Part shown: positions 34,951-43,764 of the stretch, piece by piece
Layout: the number at the start of each line of letters is the position of its first letter
Numbering within the stretch: position 1 is the stretch's first letter
DNA from: Gemmatimonadota bacterium
Lineage (GTDB): Bacteria > Gemmatimonadota > Gemmatimonadetes > Longimicrobiales > Gaopeijiaceae
Direction: 5' to 3'
Length of the DNA: 52,649 nt
NCBI GenBank assembly: GCA_007126575.1
Contig: SLBA01000010.1
Coordinates: 1-52,649 of the forward strand
Translations under genes and position numbers: made by a program
The notes under the pieces: model-generated
The model's database searches: none
The model's input: only the letters and a program-made list of their open reading frames with translations
Told to the model about the DNA's origin: nothing

Positions 34951-35066
34951 TGAAGACCCTCCTCGCATCAGGAGTCGGATGGTACGACGGCACGGCCTCC
35001 CGAAGCACGGGAGCCCTCGATTGGACGTCTAACCTACCACCGGCCGAACCGGGATTCCACCGCGGA

Positions 35067-36167
35067 TCAGCGCGACGGGAGGAACGGTACGGAGTCCCCG
35101 GGGGTGAGGAGCCACTGCTCGTACCACTGCGCCCTGCGCTGAATCGTCCCATCGGGGAGGGTCTTCCAGGTCAGCGACTCCAGGGGAAGCAGCCGGGGTG
35201 GGCCGTTCGCCGCCATCCCCGGGAAGCTCGCCCATCCGCCGGCGCTCTCGTCGGGATCGGGGGTCACGAACTCCCACTCGGCCAGGGTAAGGGTCGTGTC
35301 GGCCGAGAACCGGAGTCGACCCCTGAGTGCGGCACGATCTTCGTCGACGGGGCAGAAGTGCAGGTCGAAGCCGCGGTCGCCGCGGATGTCCACGCGATAG
35401 AGATAGTGCCATCGGATGAAGCCGGGGGACAGGAAGTGCTGCGCAAAATCCGCCTCGAGGGGAGCGTACGACCAGGAGTCGTAGGAACCGCCACGATTCG
35501 TGCGGCGGACCGCGAAGGCATATCCCTCCCGTTCCACCCGTCGCTCCCAGGAGAAGCGCAGGAGCGGCGCGGATCCCCGCTGCCCCTCGACGAGCCCCTC
35601 GACATCTCCGACGGGGGCCCGAGAGGCGGTCGTCTCGAGGGTGTCGGTCCGGGCCAGGGTGTAGGTGGCCACCCCGAGAGTGTCCAGGTCGAGCTGGTGC
35701 CGGCGCGACGCGGCCTCCCACAGATCCCGCGCCTGCGGAGCGGTCTGGGAGCAGGTCGGGGCGGCTCCGAAGACTTCGATCCCGGGCAGGGGAAGGGGCG
35801 AATCGGTCAGCTCGACGCGAATCTCGTCGGTTGGAATGGACTCGAGGGTCTCCTCGAAGGTCTCGTAGCCGAGCCGCTCGACGCGGAGGCGGATGGGCGG
35901 GTCGACCTCTCCCGGGACCCGCAGTTCGAAGGAGCCGGTCGGGCTCGTCATGGTCGAGGCCAGGATGCGACCGTCCTTGAGGAGCTGCACGCGGGCCGCC
36001 CTCACACCCTCCGCCCCCCGGTCGACGACCCACCCCCGGAACTCTGTCGCCGGGGCGCACCCGGTTTCGCATCCGCCCCCCAGGTCGGCAGCAGGACCCA
36101 GGAGGAGGGCGAGCCCCCCCAGGAGGGGGACGAGCGCACGGGCGGAACGTAGAGTCGAGGTTCGCAT
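35067..36167 (-). CDS. Secreted protein with carboxypeptidase-regulatory-like domain
   Basis: This 366-aa protein has a signal peptide-like N-terminus (hydrophobic about residues 10-30). Residues about 40-125 form a CarboxypepD-regulatory-like beta-sandwich (F-R-G-W-V-V-D, then S-P-T-G-S-F-E-L-R-V-P, V-E-R-L-G-Y). The rest (about 150-366) contains beta-rich segments with many aromatic residues (S-Y-D-S-W-S-Y-A-P-L, I-R-W-H-Y-L-Y-R-V-D-I-R-G) and two cysteines (C-S-Q-T, H-F-C-P). This resembles surface proteins with an N-terminal carboxypeptidase-like domain but no TonB barrel. Function is unknown. The start is ATG 36167; no good ribosome site is seen. Confidence 0.75.
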   Translation of the reverse strand: MRTSTLRSARALVPLLGGLALLLGPAADLGGGCETGCAPATEFRGWVVDRGAEGVRAARVQLLKDGRILASTMTSPTGSFELRVPGEVDPPIRLRVERLGYETFEETLESIPTDEIRVELTDSPLPLPGIEVFGAAPTCSQTAPQARDLWEAASRRHQLDLDTLGVATYTLARTDTLETTASRAPVGDVEGLVEGQRGSAPLLRFSWERRVEREGYAFAVRRTNRGGSYDSWSYAPLEADFAQHFLSPGFIRWHYLYRVDIRGDRGFDLHFCPVDEDRAALRGRLRFSADTTLTLAEWEFVTPDPDESAGGWASFPGMAANGPPRLLPLESLTWKTLPDGTIQRRAQWYEQWLLTPGDSVPFLPSR

Positions 36168-36540
36168 ACTGAGGTGGTATCGCCGGCATGCTCGGGGAGT
36201 TCCCGCGCACGAGCGCAGTACGGAGTCAGTCGGCGTCTTCGTCCACCCGCGGTCCCGGCAACGCGATTCCGACCCGCGAGGGTTGGGGCGCCTTCGGCCA
36301 CGGGCAGGATGGGACATTTGGGCTCGGTTCGGGTCCACATGTCCTCAACGGGGGGAGACGCCGGACAGATCGGCCTAGGGGGTTTCGCAGCCAGATCACG
36401 AGATGATCCATTGTTGACAACCCCTGCCGGGTCATCCGATGATGGGTCGCCGGGCTGGCCTTCCTGCGGTATGTTCTCTGCATCGTGGATCACTCGCAGC
36501 CCGTTCGTTCCTTGACGCCGCAATGACTCTGGAGACTCTC
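36168..36540. other. Divergent intergenic region upstream of usp
   Basis: This 373-bp gap lies between the secreted regulatory-like gene (minus) and the universal stress gene (plus). The only element I can support is a promoter candidate near 36414-36443, listed separately. The left half is GC-rich and gave no promoter or palindrome that I trust. Confidence 0.5.
36414..36443 (+). promoter_or_regulatory. Candidate sigma-70-type promoter of usp
   Basis: A consensus TTGACA (36414-36419) is followed after 18 bp by GATGAT (36438-36443), four of six matches to TATAAT. It lies about 100 bp upstream of the usp start. The perfect -35 box in a GC-rich gap supports it; the -10 is only fair. Confidence 0.45.
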
Positions 36541-37464
36541 ATGAAACGCATCTTCGTTCCACTCGACGGCTCGGATTTCGCCGAGTCGGCGCTCCCGACG
36601 GCTTCGGCCCTGGCCGCCCGCTTCGACGCGGCCCTCGATCTGGCTTCGGTGGTCTCTGATCTTCCGCCGGTGCCCCTCGCGACGGGTGACGGCGAAATGC
36701 TCACCCGCTGGTTCGCCGAAGAGGAGGGACGGGCCGAAGCGTACCTTCGGGAGCATGCGGATCGGCTCGGCGCCACCGAGCTCGGCGAGGTGAACGCGCA
36801 TGTGAAGAGCGGCCCGGTCTCTCGCACCCTCGAGTCGATCGCGACGAAGGCGGGCGCGGATCTGATCGTCCTGACCACCCACGGACGTGGAGCGTGGCAG
36901 CGGGCCTGGCTCGGCAGTGTGGCGGACTCGCTGATTCGCCGCTCGAGCCATTCGCTCCTCCTTTTGCGGAACAAGCGCTCCGAGTCCGCCTGGGAGGGGG
37001 GAATTCCCCGCAAGGTCGTGATCCCCCTCGACGGTTCGTCGCAGGCCGAGGTCGCCATCGAGCGTGCGCAGGCGCTCCTGGACCCCGAGGTGAGCGAGGT
37101 GAGCCTCGTGATGGTGATCCACGAGCCCTTCCCCCTCGCGACGACGTACATCCCTCATGCGATCGAGGAAGGTGCGCTGATGGAGACCCGCAAGGAGAAG
37201 GCCGCGGCGTACCTGGCGAAGGTCGCGGGCCCGCTGGGATCCTACGCTCGCAATGTCGAAACCCGCGTTCGGGTGGCGAGCGACGCGGGCCAGGGCATTC
37301 TGGACCACCTGAAGGAAACCGAGGCGGATCTGGTTTCGGTGGCCACGAGAGGCCGGGGGGGCGCATCGCGCTTCATTCTGGGCAGTGTGGCGGACAAGGT
37401 GATCCGGGGAGCCACGATCCCCGTGCTCGTCTCGCGACGCCCGGGGTCGAACGAAGAGGAGTAG
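36541..37464 (+). CDS. Tandem universal stress protein (two Usp domains)
   Basis: This cytoplasmic protein of 307 aa has two Usp domains (about residues 1-145 and 155-300). Each begins with the expected strand (R-I-F-V-P-L-D-G-S, K-V-V-I-P-L-D-G-S). Each ends with the ATP-binding pattern G-R-G followed after nine residues by G-S: T-H-G-R-G-A...L-G-S-V-A-D and T-R-G-R-G-G...L-G-S-V-A-D. Both copies therefore look able to bind ATP. The start is ATG 36541, with GGAG 7 nt upstream. Its neighbours are signalling genes (histidine kinase, CBS pair, NtrC-type regulator), which suggests a stress or energy-state role. Confidence 0.93.
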   Translation: MKRIFVPLDGSDFAESALPTASALAARFDAALDLASVVSDLPPVPLATGDGEMLTRWFAEEEGRAEAYLREHADRLGATELGEVNAHVKSGPVSRTLESIATKAGADLIVLTTHGRGAWQRAWLGSVADSLIRRSSHSLLLLRNKRSESAWEGGIPRKVVIPLDGSSQAEVAIERAQALLDPEVSEVSLVMVIHEPFPLATTYIPHAIEEGALMETRKEKAAAYLAKVAGPLGSYARNVETRVRVASDAGQGILDHLKETEADLVSVATRGRGGASRFILGSVADKVIRGATIPVLVSRRPGSNEEE

Positions 37465-37473
37465 GCACCGGCG

Positions 37474-37516
37474 CCCGGGTGACGATCCTGATCAGGCTTC
37501 GGTATCGTCACCCGGG
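37474..37516. terminator. 43-bp inverted repeat between convergent usp and histidine kinase genes
   Basis: CCCGGGTGACGAT (37474-37486) is perfectly inverted at 37504-37516, with a second palindrome (CCTGATCAGG) in the loop. It spans the usp 3' side and overlaps the last codons of the convergent histidine kinase gene. It is probably a shared terminator; there is no U-tract. Confidence 0.5.
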
Positions 37517-39610
37517 GACGGGATCGGGGCTGAAGGCCGGGGTCTGCCTGGCCGGACTCCCCTGCAGGGGGAGTGCGAAGGTGAAGGAGCTGCCGTGTCC
37601 GGCGACGGATTCGGCCCAGATACGACCTCCATGGGCTCGGACGATCCCCCGGGCGATCGAGAGGCCCAGTCCGATTCCGAGCCCACGACCCCCGGGCCCC
37701 CGCCAGAAGCGATCGAAGACGTGGGCCAGGTTCTCGGGCGCGATGCCGGGTCCCTCGTCGTCGATCCGGACCCAGAGCTCGTCGCCCCGGCGCTCGCCGG
37801 ATACCCGCACGGTCGATCGTTCCTGCGTGTGCTTGACCGCGTTGCCGACGAGATTCGAGAGCACCTGCTGGATGCGGTCCCCGTCCACGGCGATCTCTGG
37901 AAAGTCGGCATCTTCGAAGGCGTTTTCGATCTCGACGGCTTTCACCTTCGCCAGCGGGTCGATGACCGCGAGGGCTTCCCGGACGAGGGGGCCCAGTGGC
38001 TGGGGCACGGGGTCAAGGGTCAGGTGCCCGGCCTCGATCCTGCGGATCTCGAGGAGGTCGCGGATGAGCCTCTCCATCAACTCCGCGGATCTTCGGATCG
38101 CGGAAAGATAGTACTCCTCCTGCCCCGGATGATGGTCACCCCTCCTCGCCCGCTCCCGCTCGAGCGCCTCGAGTCCGATGAAGATGGCCTGCAGTGGATT
38201 GCCCAGGTCGTGTGAGACGATGCCGAGGACGTCATCGCGGGCGAGAAGCGCCTTCTGCACGTCGCGGTAGAGGATCGTGTTCTGCAGGGCGAGTCCGGTT
38301 CTCGAGCCGATCTCGGTCCCGAGCACCAGGTCGGTCTCATTGAAGGGCTGCCGGTCGCTCCCCCTCGAGAAGACGATCGTCCCGAGCGTCTCGTCGCGGG
38401 CTCGGAGGGGAACGGCCAGGTAGGAGCCCGGATCGAGGGCGCGCAGGGCGGCCTCGTGCTCCTCGCTCTGGGCCAGTTCGGAGAGGTGCTCCTGGTCGGT
38501 GTTGGATACGAGGGTGGCCACCCCCGACTCGTGGATCTGCGACCCCAGGTGCGGAGCGGAGCGGTCGAGCGGGATCCGCTGAAGTGCCCGGGCGGCCTCC
38601 TGACCGTAGGGAAGCCGGTGCCGAGACTCCACGCGCCGTGTCCCTTCTTCCGGGGTGACGCGATCGATCAGGCAGAAATCGGCCCACTGCCGGGTCGCGA
38701 TCTCGGCCACGCCCCTGAGGGATTCGGTCTCGTCGAGCGACTCCGAAAGGATGCGCCCGATCTCGGCCAGAACGCGCTGGCCCTCCTCATGCCGGACCCG
38801 ATCCGAGATGTCCCGAAGGACCACGGTGAAGATCCGCCCCCCCGGCAGGTCGAGCTTGAGGATCGATGCCTCGGCAGGGAAGGGCTCCCCGCTTCGGCGA
38901 AGACCCGAGATCTCCTGCCTCTGCCCCATCCGACGGGCCTGGACCGGGGCGTCGGCGAAGTTCTCAACATGATGTCGATGCGCCTCGCGGGCCGCTTCCG
39001 GAAGGAGGATATCGAGCGGCTTGCCCAGAACCTCGCTCTCGGTCCAGCCGAAGATGGCCTCGGCGCCCCGGTTGAAATGGACGATCGAATGCCGGGCATC
39101 GATCGAGATGATCGCGTCGGAGGCGATCTCGATGATGCCCGCGAAGAGGGCCTCCGACGCCTCGGTGGCCTCTTCACGGGCCAGACGCTTCCGGTCTGCC
39201 TGCGCCAGTCGACGCTCCCGATCCTCGAGCTGCCGCAGGTCGGTGACATCGCTCCCGGTGGCCAGCACGGCCTCGGGTTCTCCCGCGGGGTCGTGGAAGA
39301 CCCGGTAGTGCCACAGGATGCGACGGCTGCCCCCGCTGCTCAGGACGATCTCGAGTTCGAGGGGCTCGGTCTCGTCTCCCGAAAGCACCCGATCGAAGAG
39401 CCGCCGGGTACGCTCTTCGGCTCCGGCCGGGAAGAGTGAGTCCCAGACCGGCCGGCCCCGCAGCTCCCGCTGGGTCCTTCCCAGGAGAGTCTCGGCGGCC
39501 GTGTTCAGGTACCGGATGCCCCCGTCCGCGTCGGCGAGGATGACCGGTCCATCGAGGATGTCCGGCAGCGCTGACAGGAAGTCGGCTCGAAGGCGTCCGC
39601 CCGTTGTCAT
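37508..39610 (-). CDS. Soluble PAS-PAS-GAF sensor histidine kinase
   Basis: This 700-aa protein has no membrane segments. Domains in order are: PAS1 (about 15-125), a short coiled coil, PAS2 (about 155-270, with D-A-I-I-S-I-D), a GAF domain (about 290-450), a DHp domain with V-S-H-D-L-G-N-P-L-Q (His467) and a HATPase domain. The HATPase shows N-L-V-G-N-A-V-K-H, D-E-G-P-G-I-A and G-L-G-I-G-L-G-L-S. The DLGNPL variant of the His box is common in GAF-linked kinases. The start is ATG 39610. The gene is divergent from a CBS protein and an NtrC-type response regulator, the most obvious partner. It should sense a soluble, redox or light signal in the cytoplasm. Confidence 0.93.
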   Translation of the reverse strand: MTTGGRLRADFLSALPDILDGPVILADADGGIRYLNTAAETLLGRTQRELRGRPVWDSLFPAGAEERTRRLFDRVLSGDETEPLELEIVLSSGGSRRILWHYRVFHDPAGEPEAVLATGSDVTDLRQLEDRERRLAQADRKRLAREEATEASEALFAGIIEIASDAIISIDARHSIVHFNRGAEAIFGWTESEVLGKPLDILLPEAAREAHRHHVENFADAPVQARRMGQRQEISGLRRSGEPFPAEASILKLDLPGGRIFTVVLRDISDRVRHEEGQRVLAEIGRILSESLDETESLRGVAEIATRQWADFCLIDRVTPEEGTRRVESRHRLPYGQEAARALQRIPLDRSAPHLGSQIHESGVATLVSNTDQEHLSELAQSEEHEAALRALDPGSYLAVPLRARDETLGTIVFSRGSDRQPFNETDLVLGTEIGSRTGLALQNTILYRDVQKALLARDDVLGIVSHDLGNPLQAIFIGLEALERERARRGDHHPGQEEYYLSAIRRSAELMERLIRDLLEIRRIEAGHLTLDPVPQPLGPLVREALAVIDPLAKVKAVEIENAFEDADFPEIAVDGDRIQQVLSNLVGNAVKHTQERSTVRVSGERRGDELWVRIDDEGPGIAPENLAHVFDRFWRGPGGRGLGIGLGLSIARGIVRAHGGRIWAESVAGHGSSFTFALPLQGSPARQTPAFSPDPVPG

Positions 39611-39923
39611 CTTGAAAGCCCCCTGGGGTGAAGACGAATATGCCCCCAACCTATGTCGTAAAGGGTCCCGCCAACAGGCGGCGACCGGTGTCTTTCCGTC
39701 TCCAGTACGGGCCGATATGTCCCAGCGTTCCGGGTCGGCCCTCCGCACCTCCGGCCTCGGTCCGGGTATGCGAAGGCTCAGAGGGCCCGGTCCGACCGGC
39801 TTGCCGCCACGACCGGCCCGGGGATTCCGGGGACCGGAGTCCGGCATGGAGCTTGTACCGTGTCGGTACTGCCCGGCAACGGGTTCTCGGTTCCATTCCG
39901 ATTGAATATTCAGGAGACCTGCG
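39611..39923. other. Divergent regulatory region between histidine kinase and CBS-ntrC genes
   Basis: This 313-bp gap contains the palindrome at 39855-39869 (listed separately) and an AT-richer patch just before the CBS gene (TTGAATATTCAGGAG at 39903-39917). I found no clear sigma-54 -24/-12 pair and no convincing sigma-70 promoter. GC content falls near both start codons. Confidence 0.5.
39855..39869. promoter_or_regulatory. 15-bp palindrome, candidate operator
   Basis: GTACCG, TGT, CGGTAC form perfect 6-bp arms. It lies 55 bp upstream of the CBS gene start in the divergent region shared with the histidine kinase gene. The NtrC-type regulator encoded two genes away is a possible ligand. Confidence 0.35.
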
Positions 39924-40436
39924 ATGAAAAGCGTTCGAGATATCATGAAGACCGACGTGGTGACGGTGAGACTCGGCACCACGGTACAGGAACTGGTTCG
40001 GACCCTCGATGACGAGGGAATTTCCGGCGTGCCCGTTCTGGACCCCGTCGGCCGCATCCGCGGCGTCGTGTCGAGGACCGATGTGATCCGATTTGCGGCC
40101 CGCGAGCCGGAGCTTCCGCTCGAGGGTGCATTCTGGGAGTCGATCTCGACCGACGACGGCGGCGAGGAGGGGTACTTCATGTCTCCCGAGTCCGCCGCGA
40201 TGGTGCTTCCGGGGCTCGGCCTGGATCGGTTCACCTTCCAGGATCTGACCGTGGACGAGATCATGACCCCGGTCGCCTTTACCGTGGACCCGGAGATGCT
40301 GATCTGGGAGGCTGCGGAGTTTCTGGTCCGGGGCCGGATCCACCGGGCGCTCGTCATCGAGGACGAGAAGCTGGTCGGCATCGTGACGGCCTTCGACATC
40401 CTGCGGGTCATGGCCGGCGACGCGAGCCCCGGGTGA
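39924..40436 (+). CDS. CBS-domain pair protein
   Basis: This 170-aa soluble protein is made of two CBS domains (about residues 1-60 and 110-165). They begin V-R-D-I-M-K-T-D-V-V and V-D-E-I-M-T-P-V-A-F and end S-R-T-D-V-I and T-A-F-D-I-L. A 50-residue acidic insert (E-G-A-F-W-E-S, D-D-G-G-E-E-G) separates them. AGGAGA stands 7 nt before the ATG. Such stand-alone Bateman modules bind adenine nucleotides in other bacteria. The gene lies 12 bp upstream of the NtrC-type regulator and is very likely co-transcribed, so it may tune that system. Confidence 0.9.
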   Translation: MKSVRDIMKTDVVTVRLGTTVQELVRTLDDEGISGVPVLDPVGRIRGVVSRTDVIRFAAREPELPLEGAFWESISTDDGGEEGYFMSPESAAMVLPGLGLDRFTFQDLTVDEIMTPVAFTVDPEMLIWEAAEFLVRGRIHRALVIEDEKLVGIVTAFDILRVMAGDASPG

Positions 40437-40448
40437 CCGGAACGTCCC

Positions 40449-41960
40449 ATGACGGAGTCTCCCGGTCCGGCCCACCGGCCCCATTCGACGCAGACAGGAG
40501 CCAGCGACGTGCAACCACTGGATGAGAGAGCCGACGCGGCCCGGGAGTCGGACCCCGCAGGGACTCGTTCCGACGGGGCCGGCCCCCGGGTCCTCGTCGT
40601 CGAGGACGAGGAGGTCCTCAGGGAACTCCTCCTGGGGACGCTCTCGGGTGAGGGGTACCGCGTAACCGCGGTTTCATCGGGGGAGGAAGCCCTGCGCACC
40701 CTCTCCTCGACACTCTTCGACATCGTGCTTCTCGATCTGAATCTCCCGGGGATGCACGGCCTGAACGTGCTGTCGGCCGCACCGGCGACCCAGACCGACG
40801 CCCAGTTCGTCATCATGACCGCCTTCGGGTCGGTCGACAGCGCGGTCGAGGCCATGAAGCTGGGGGCCTACGACTACATCCACAAACCGTTCAGAACCGA
40901 AGAGTTGCTCCTGACGCTTCGCAGGGCGTACGAGGAGACCGAGCTCCGACGGGAAGTGGCGCAGCTCCGTTCGCGGGTCGGCTCGGGAGTCCGCGATCAG
41001 ATCATCGGAAAGACCGCGGTGATGCAGCGCGTCTTCGATCTGATCGAGCGGGTGGCTCCGACCCGGGCAACCGTCCTGATCCAGGGGGAGACGGGAACGG
41101 GGAAGGAGCTGGTGGCCCGGGCGGTACACGAGGCCTCGGACCGCTCGCGCAAGCCCTTCGTCCCGGTCAACTGCTCGGCGATCCCCGAGACCCTCCTGGA
41201 GTCCGAGTTGTTCGGCCACATTCGAGGCGCGTTCACCGGAGCGGTCCAGTCCCGTCGGGGGCTCTTCGAGACCGCTCAGGGCGGGACCCTCTTCCTGGAC
41301 GAGATCTCGACGATCACTCCGTCGATCCAGGTGAAGCTGCTTCGTGTACTCCAGGAGCGGCGGATCACGCCCGTGGGTGGATCGGAGTCGATTCCCGTCG
41401 ACTTCCGACTGGTAGCGGCGACGAACGAAAGCCTGACCACGCTCGCCGAGCGTGGAGACTTCCGGGAGGACCTCTACTACCGCCTGAACGTCTTTCCGAT
41501 CGAAATCCCCCCGTTGAGGCAGCGACGGGAGGACATTCCGCTGCTCGCGAACGCGTTCCGACTGCGCTTCGCCGAAGAGAACGGGCTCGAGCCCCCTCCC
41601 ATCCTGCCCGAGACCCTCTCGCGAATGATGGCCTACGACTGGCCGGGGAACGTCCGGGAACTCGAGAACTCGATCGAGCGGGCGCTCATTCTTCACCAGG
41701 GGGCCCGATCCCTCCCCTTCGAAACCACTCCGGGTGCGAACACGGGGTCTCAGCGTGCGACGCTCGACCGGGCCTCCGAAGAGGAATGGTCGCTCGAGCG
41801 ACTCGAGCGCGAACACATCCTCAGGGTCCTGGACGCCCAGGGCTGGCATCAGGGGAACGCCGCCGAAGTGCTGGGGATCAACCGCCGGACGCTCTACCGG
41901 AAGCTGAAGAAGTATCGCGAGGAGGGCCTCCTTCCCGACTCGGCTTCGGATTCGGGCTGA
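40449..41960 (+). CDS. NtrC-family sigma-54-dependent response regulator
   Basis: This protein of about 480-503 aa has a receiver domain (V-V-E-D-E-E; phospho-acceptor Asp96 in L-L-D-L-N-L-P-G; Lys in I-H-K-P-F). The AAA+ domain shows Walker A G-E-T-G-T-G-K-E, the sigma-54 contact loop G-A-F-T-G-A, Walker B G-T-L-F-L-D-E-I and R-E-D-L-Y-Y-R-L-N. A Fis-type helix-turn-helix closes it (G-N-A-A-E-V-L-G-I-N-R-R-T-L-Y). The intact G-A-F-T-G-A shows it can activate sigma-54 polymerase. ATG 40449 gives the longest form; GTG 40509 has AGGAG 8 nt before it and may be the true start. The divergent soluble histidine kinase is the likely partner. Confidence 0.94.
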   Translation: MTESPGPAHRPHSTQTGASDVQPLDERADAARESDPAGTRSDGAGPRVLVVEDEEVLRELLLGTLSGEGYRVTAVSSGEEALRTLSSTLFDIVLLDLNLPGMHGLNVLSAAPATQTDAQFVIMTAFGSVDSAVEAMKLGAYDYIHKPFRTEELLLTLRRAYEETELRREVAQLRSRVGSGVRDQIIGKTAVMQRVFDLIERVAPTRATVLIQGETGTGKELVARAVHEASDRSRKPFVPVNCSAIPETLLESELFGHIRGAFTGAVQSRRGLFETAQGGTLFLDEISTITPSIQVKLLRVLQERRITPVGGSESIPVDFRLVAATNESLTTLAERGDFREDLYYRLNVFPIEIPPLRQRREDIPLLANAFRLRFAEENGLEPPPILPETLSRMMAYDWPGNVRELENSIERALILHQGARSLPFETTPGANTGSQRATLDRASEEEWSLERLEREHILRVLDAQGWHQGNAAEVLGINRRTLYRKLKKYREEGLLPDSASDSG

Positions 41961-42069
41961 CCCCGGACCGTTGCTCGCTGCCCCCCGTCTGCGACATCTT
42001 TGCGGCCTCATCATGCCGGACCCCGGTCGGGTGCGGTGTCGGAACACGCAGGGCGGACGAGGCGGGCGG

Positions 42070-43101
42070 ATGCGGATGGAATCCATTCATGTGATCGCGA
42101 ATCCCCATGCGGCGGGCGGGCGGGGGAAGCGGGTGGTCCGGCAGTTGCGGACCCGTCTGGCGGACTGGCCCGCCCCGGTGTTCGTCCATGAAACGAGCCG
42201 TCCGGGCGAGGCCACCGAGTGGGTCAGGGACCTGCCCGGCGACGCTCCTTCGGGACCCCTGCTGGTCGTCGGTGGGGACGGGACGTTACACGAGGTGGCG
42301 AACGGGCTCCTGCAGAGAGACGATGCCATGGCCTCGCGCCGGCCGATCGTGCTCCTTCCCGTTGGAACCGGAAACGACTTCAATCGGATGCTCCGGAGCG
42401 GGGACACGATCGACGAGGTGCTGGCGCTGCTTCGGAACGGCTCCCCCCGGCCCTTCGATGTAGGGCGGGTGCGGTACTCCGATCAGGTGCGCCACTTCGT
42501 GAATCTGCTGGGGGTGGGGATCGACGTGGCGGTCCTGCAGCGGCGCCACCGCTTCGCGCTCCTCCCCGGTCTGCTGCAGTACCTCGGGGCCCTCCTTTCC
42601 GCCCTGGTCCGCTTTCGGCCCCTCCCCACGACGGTCCGATACGTGGACGCCGATGGGGTCGAACGGCATCTGGCGGGTCGGACCCTTCTGACCGCGGTGA
42701 CGGTAGGCCCCTCGGTGGGAGGGGGCTTCCGGATCTCTCCCGACGCCCGTCCCGATGACGGACTTCTCGACCTGTTTCAGGTGGAGCGTCTCTCCCTCGG
42801 CGAGATTGCGCGAATCCTTCCCCGGGTGGTGCGGGGAACCCAGAAGGAGGGGCGACGCGTGCATATGCGGCGAATGCGCTCCGGGTATATCGCGCGATCC
42901 GATCAGGGCCCGCTGACCTTTGAACTCGATGGAGAACTGATGACCGCGGAACCCTTGAGCCTCGAGATCGACATCGTGCCGGGAGCACTCACCTTTCTGG
43001 ATGCCCCCGAGGTGGACGGCGCCATCGGACCGGGGAAGTCCGGGATCTCCCGGGGTCCGGATCCCGCCCCGATCCCCGAACCGACGGGGGATGAGCGATG
43101 A
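42070..43101 (+). CDS. Diacylglycerol kinase family lipid kinase
   Basis: This cytoplasmic or membrane-associated enzyme of about 343 aa belongs to the DagK/YegS family. It shows A-N-P-H-A-A-G-G-R-G, V-V-G-G-D-G-T-L-H-E-V and P-V-G-T-G-N-D-F, the nucleotide-binding core, and a C-terminal beta domain ending in D-G-E-L-M. Family members phosphorylate diacylglycerol or similar lipids with ATP, recycling them to phosphatidate. The start is ATG 42070 (GAGG 7 nt upstream); ATG 42076 is also possible. The stop overlaps the next gene by 4 bp. The C-terminal 25 residues are Pro-rich and probably disordered. Confidence 0.9.
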   Translation: MRMESIHVIANPHAAGGRGKRVVRQLRTRLADWPAPVFVHETSRPGEATEWVRDLPGDAPSGPLLVVGGDGTLHEVANGLLQRDDAMASRRPIVLLPVGTGNDFNRMLRSGDTIDEVLALLRNGSPRPFDVGRVRYSDQVRHFVNLLGVGIDVAVLQRRHRFALLPGLLQYLGALLSALVRFRPLPTTVRYVDADGVERHLAGRTLLTAVTVGPSVGGGFRISPDARPDDGLLDLFQVERLSLGEIARILPRVVRGTQKEGRRVHMRRMRSGYIARSDQGPLTFELDGELMTAEPLSLEIDIVPGALTFLDAPEVDGAIGPGKSGISRGPDPAPIPEPTGDER

Positions 43102-43724
43102 CATCGGTCGGCCGTGGGCTCCTGGGGCTCGGGGCGGCCCTGGTCATTCTGATCGGGGCGACGCCCGCCAGTTCGCAGGTCGAGAACCTCCTCCCGACCG
43201 GCGACGGTCCGGCAGAGGAAGATGTGGTGAGGGGTCCGGTTTCTCCGGCCGGTGCATTCGGACGGTCTCTGCTGGTCCCCGGATGGGGTCACTTCGCTAG
43301 CGAATCCCCGACTCGGGGCGCCTTCTACGTGGCGGCCCAGTCGGCGACGATGTGGATGATCTTCAAGTCGGCGTCGAAACGTCGTTCCGCCGAGCGCCTG
43401 CGAGAGCTCGAGCGGGTCGCCGTGAAGTCGGAGCTCCGCCTGTCCGGAGTCCAGAATCCCGACTCTCTCCGCTTCCTGTCGGACAACGACCCACGGGTGC
43501 AGGGCTGGGACGACCTGCGTGAAACCCGCAGCCAGCAGGTCGAGGACTGGATCTCGCTCGGTGTCTTCCTGACGCTCCTGGGGGCTGCGGACGCCTTCGT
43601 CGCCGCACACCTCGCCGATTTTCCCGAGCCCCTCTCGATCGACCTCCTGCCGGGGGTGGGTCCGAGGGAGGTCGAGTTCCGCCTCAGCTATCCCCTGGGC
43701 CGGATCCCCGGCCGCTGGGAGTAG
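43098..43724 (+). CDS. DUF5683-like exported protein
   Basis: This 208-aa protein has a signal peptide (to about A-S-S-Q, residue 27). The central segment P-A-G-A-F-G-R-S-L-L-V-P-G-W-G-H followed by R-G-A-F-Y-V-A-A-Q-S-A matches the hydrophobic signature of DUF5683 proteins, which occur mainly in Bacteroidota and relatives. Two further hydrophobic stretches lie at about 70-90 and 150-170. Function is unknown. It overlaps the lipid kinase gene by 4 bp and should be translated with it, which suggests an envelope role. Confidence 0.78.
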   Translation: MTSVGRGLLGLGAALVILIGATPASSQVENLLPTGDGPAEEDVVRGPVSPAGAFGRSLLVPGWGHFASESPTRGAFYVAAQSATMWMIFKSASKRRSAERLRELERVAVKSELRLSGVQNPDSLRFLSDNDPRVQGWDDLRETRSQQVEDWISLGVFLTLLGAADAFVAAHLADFPEPLSIDLLPGVGPREVEFRLSYPLGRIPGRWE

Positions 43725-43764
43725 CGCTCCCGGAAGTCGGGATCGGTGGTGAGCGCCCGGCCCC

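Noticed and set aside
39611-39923. Sigma-54 promoter upstream of the CBS-ntrC genes
   Set aside because: I looked for GG-N10-GC type -24/-12 elements because of the NtrC-type regulator, but found none with both boxes.
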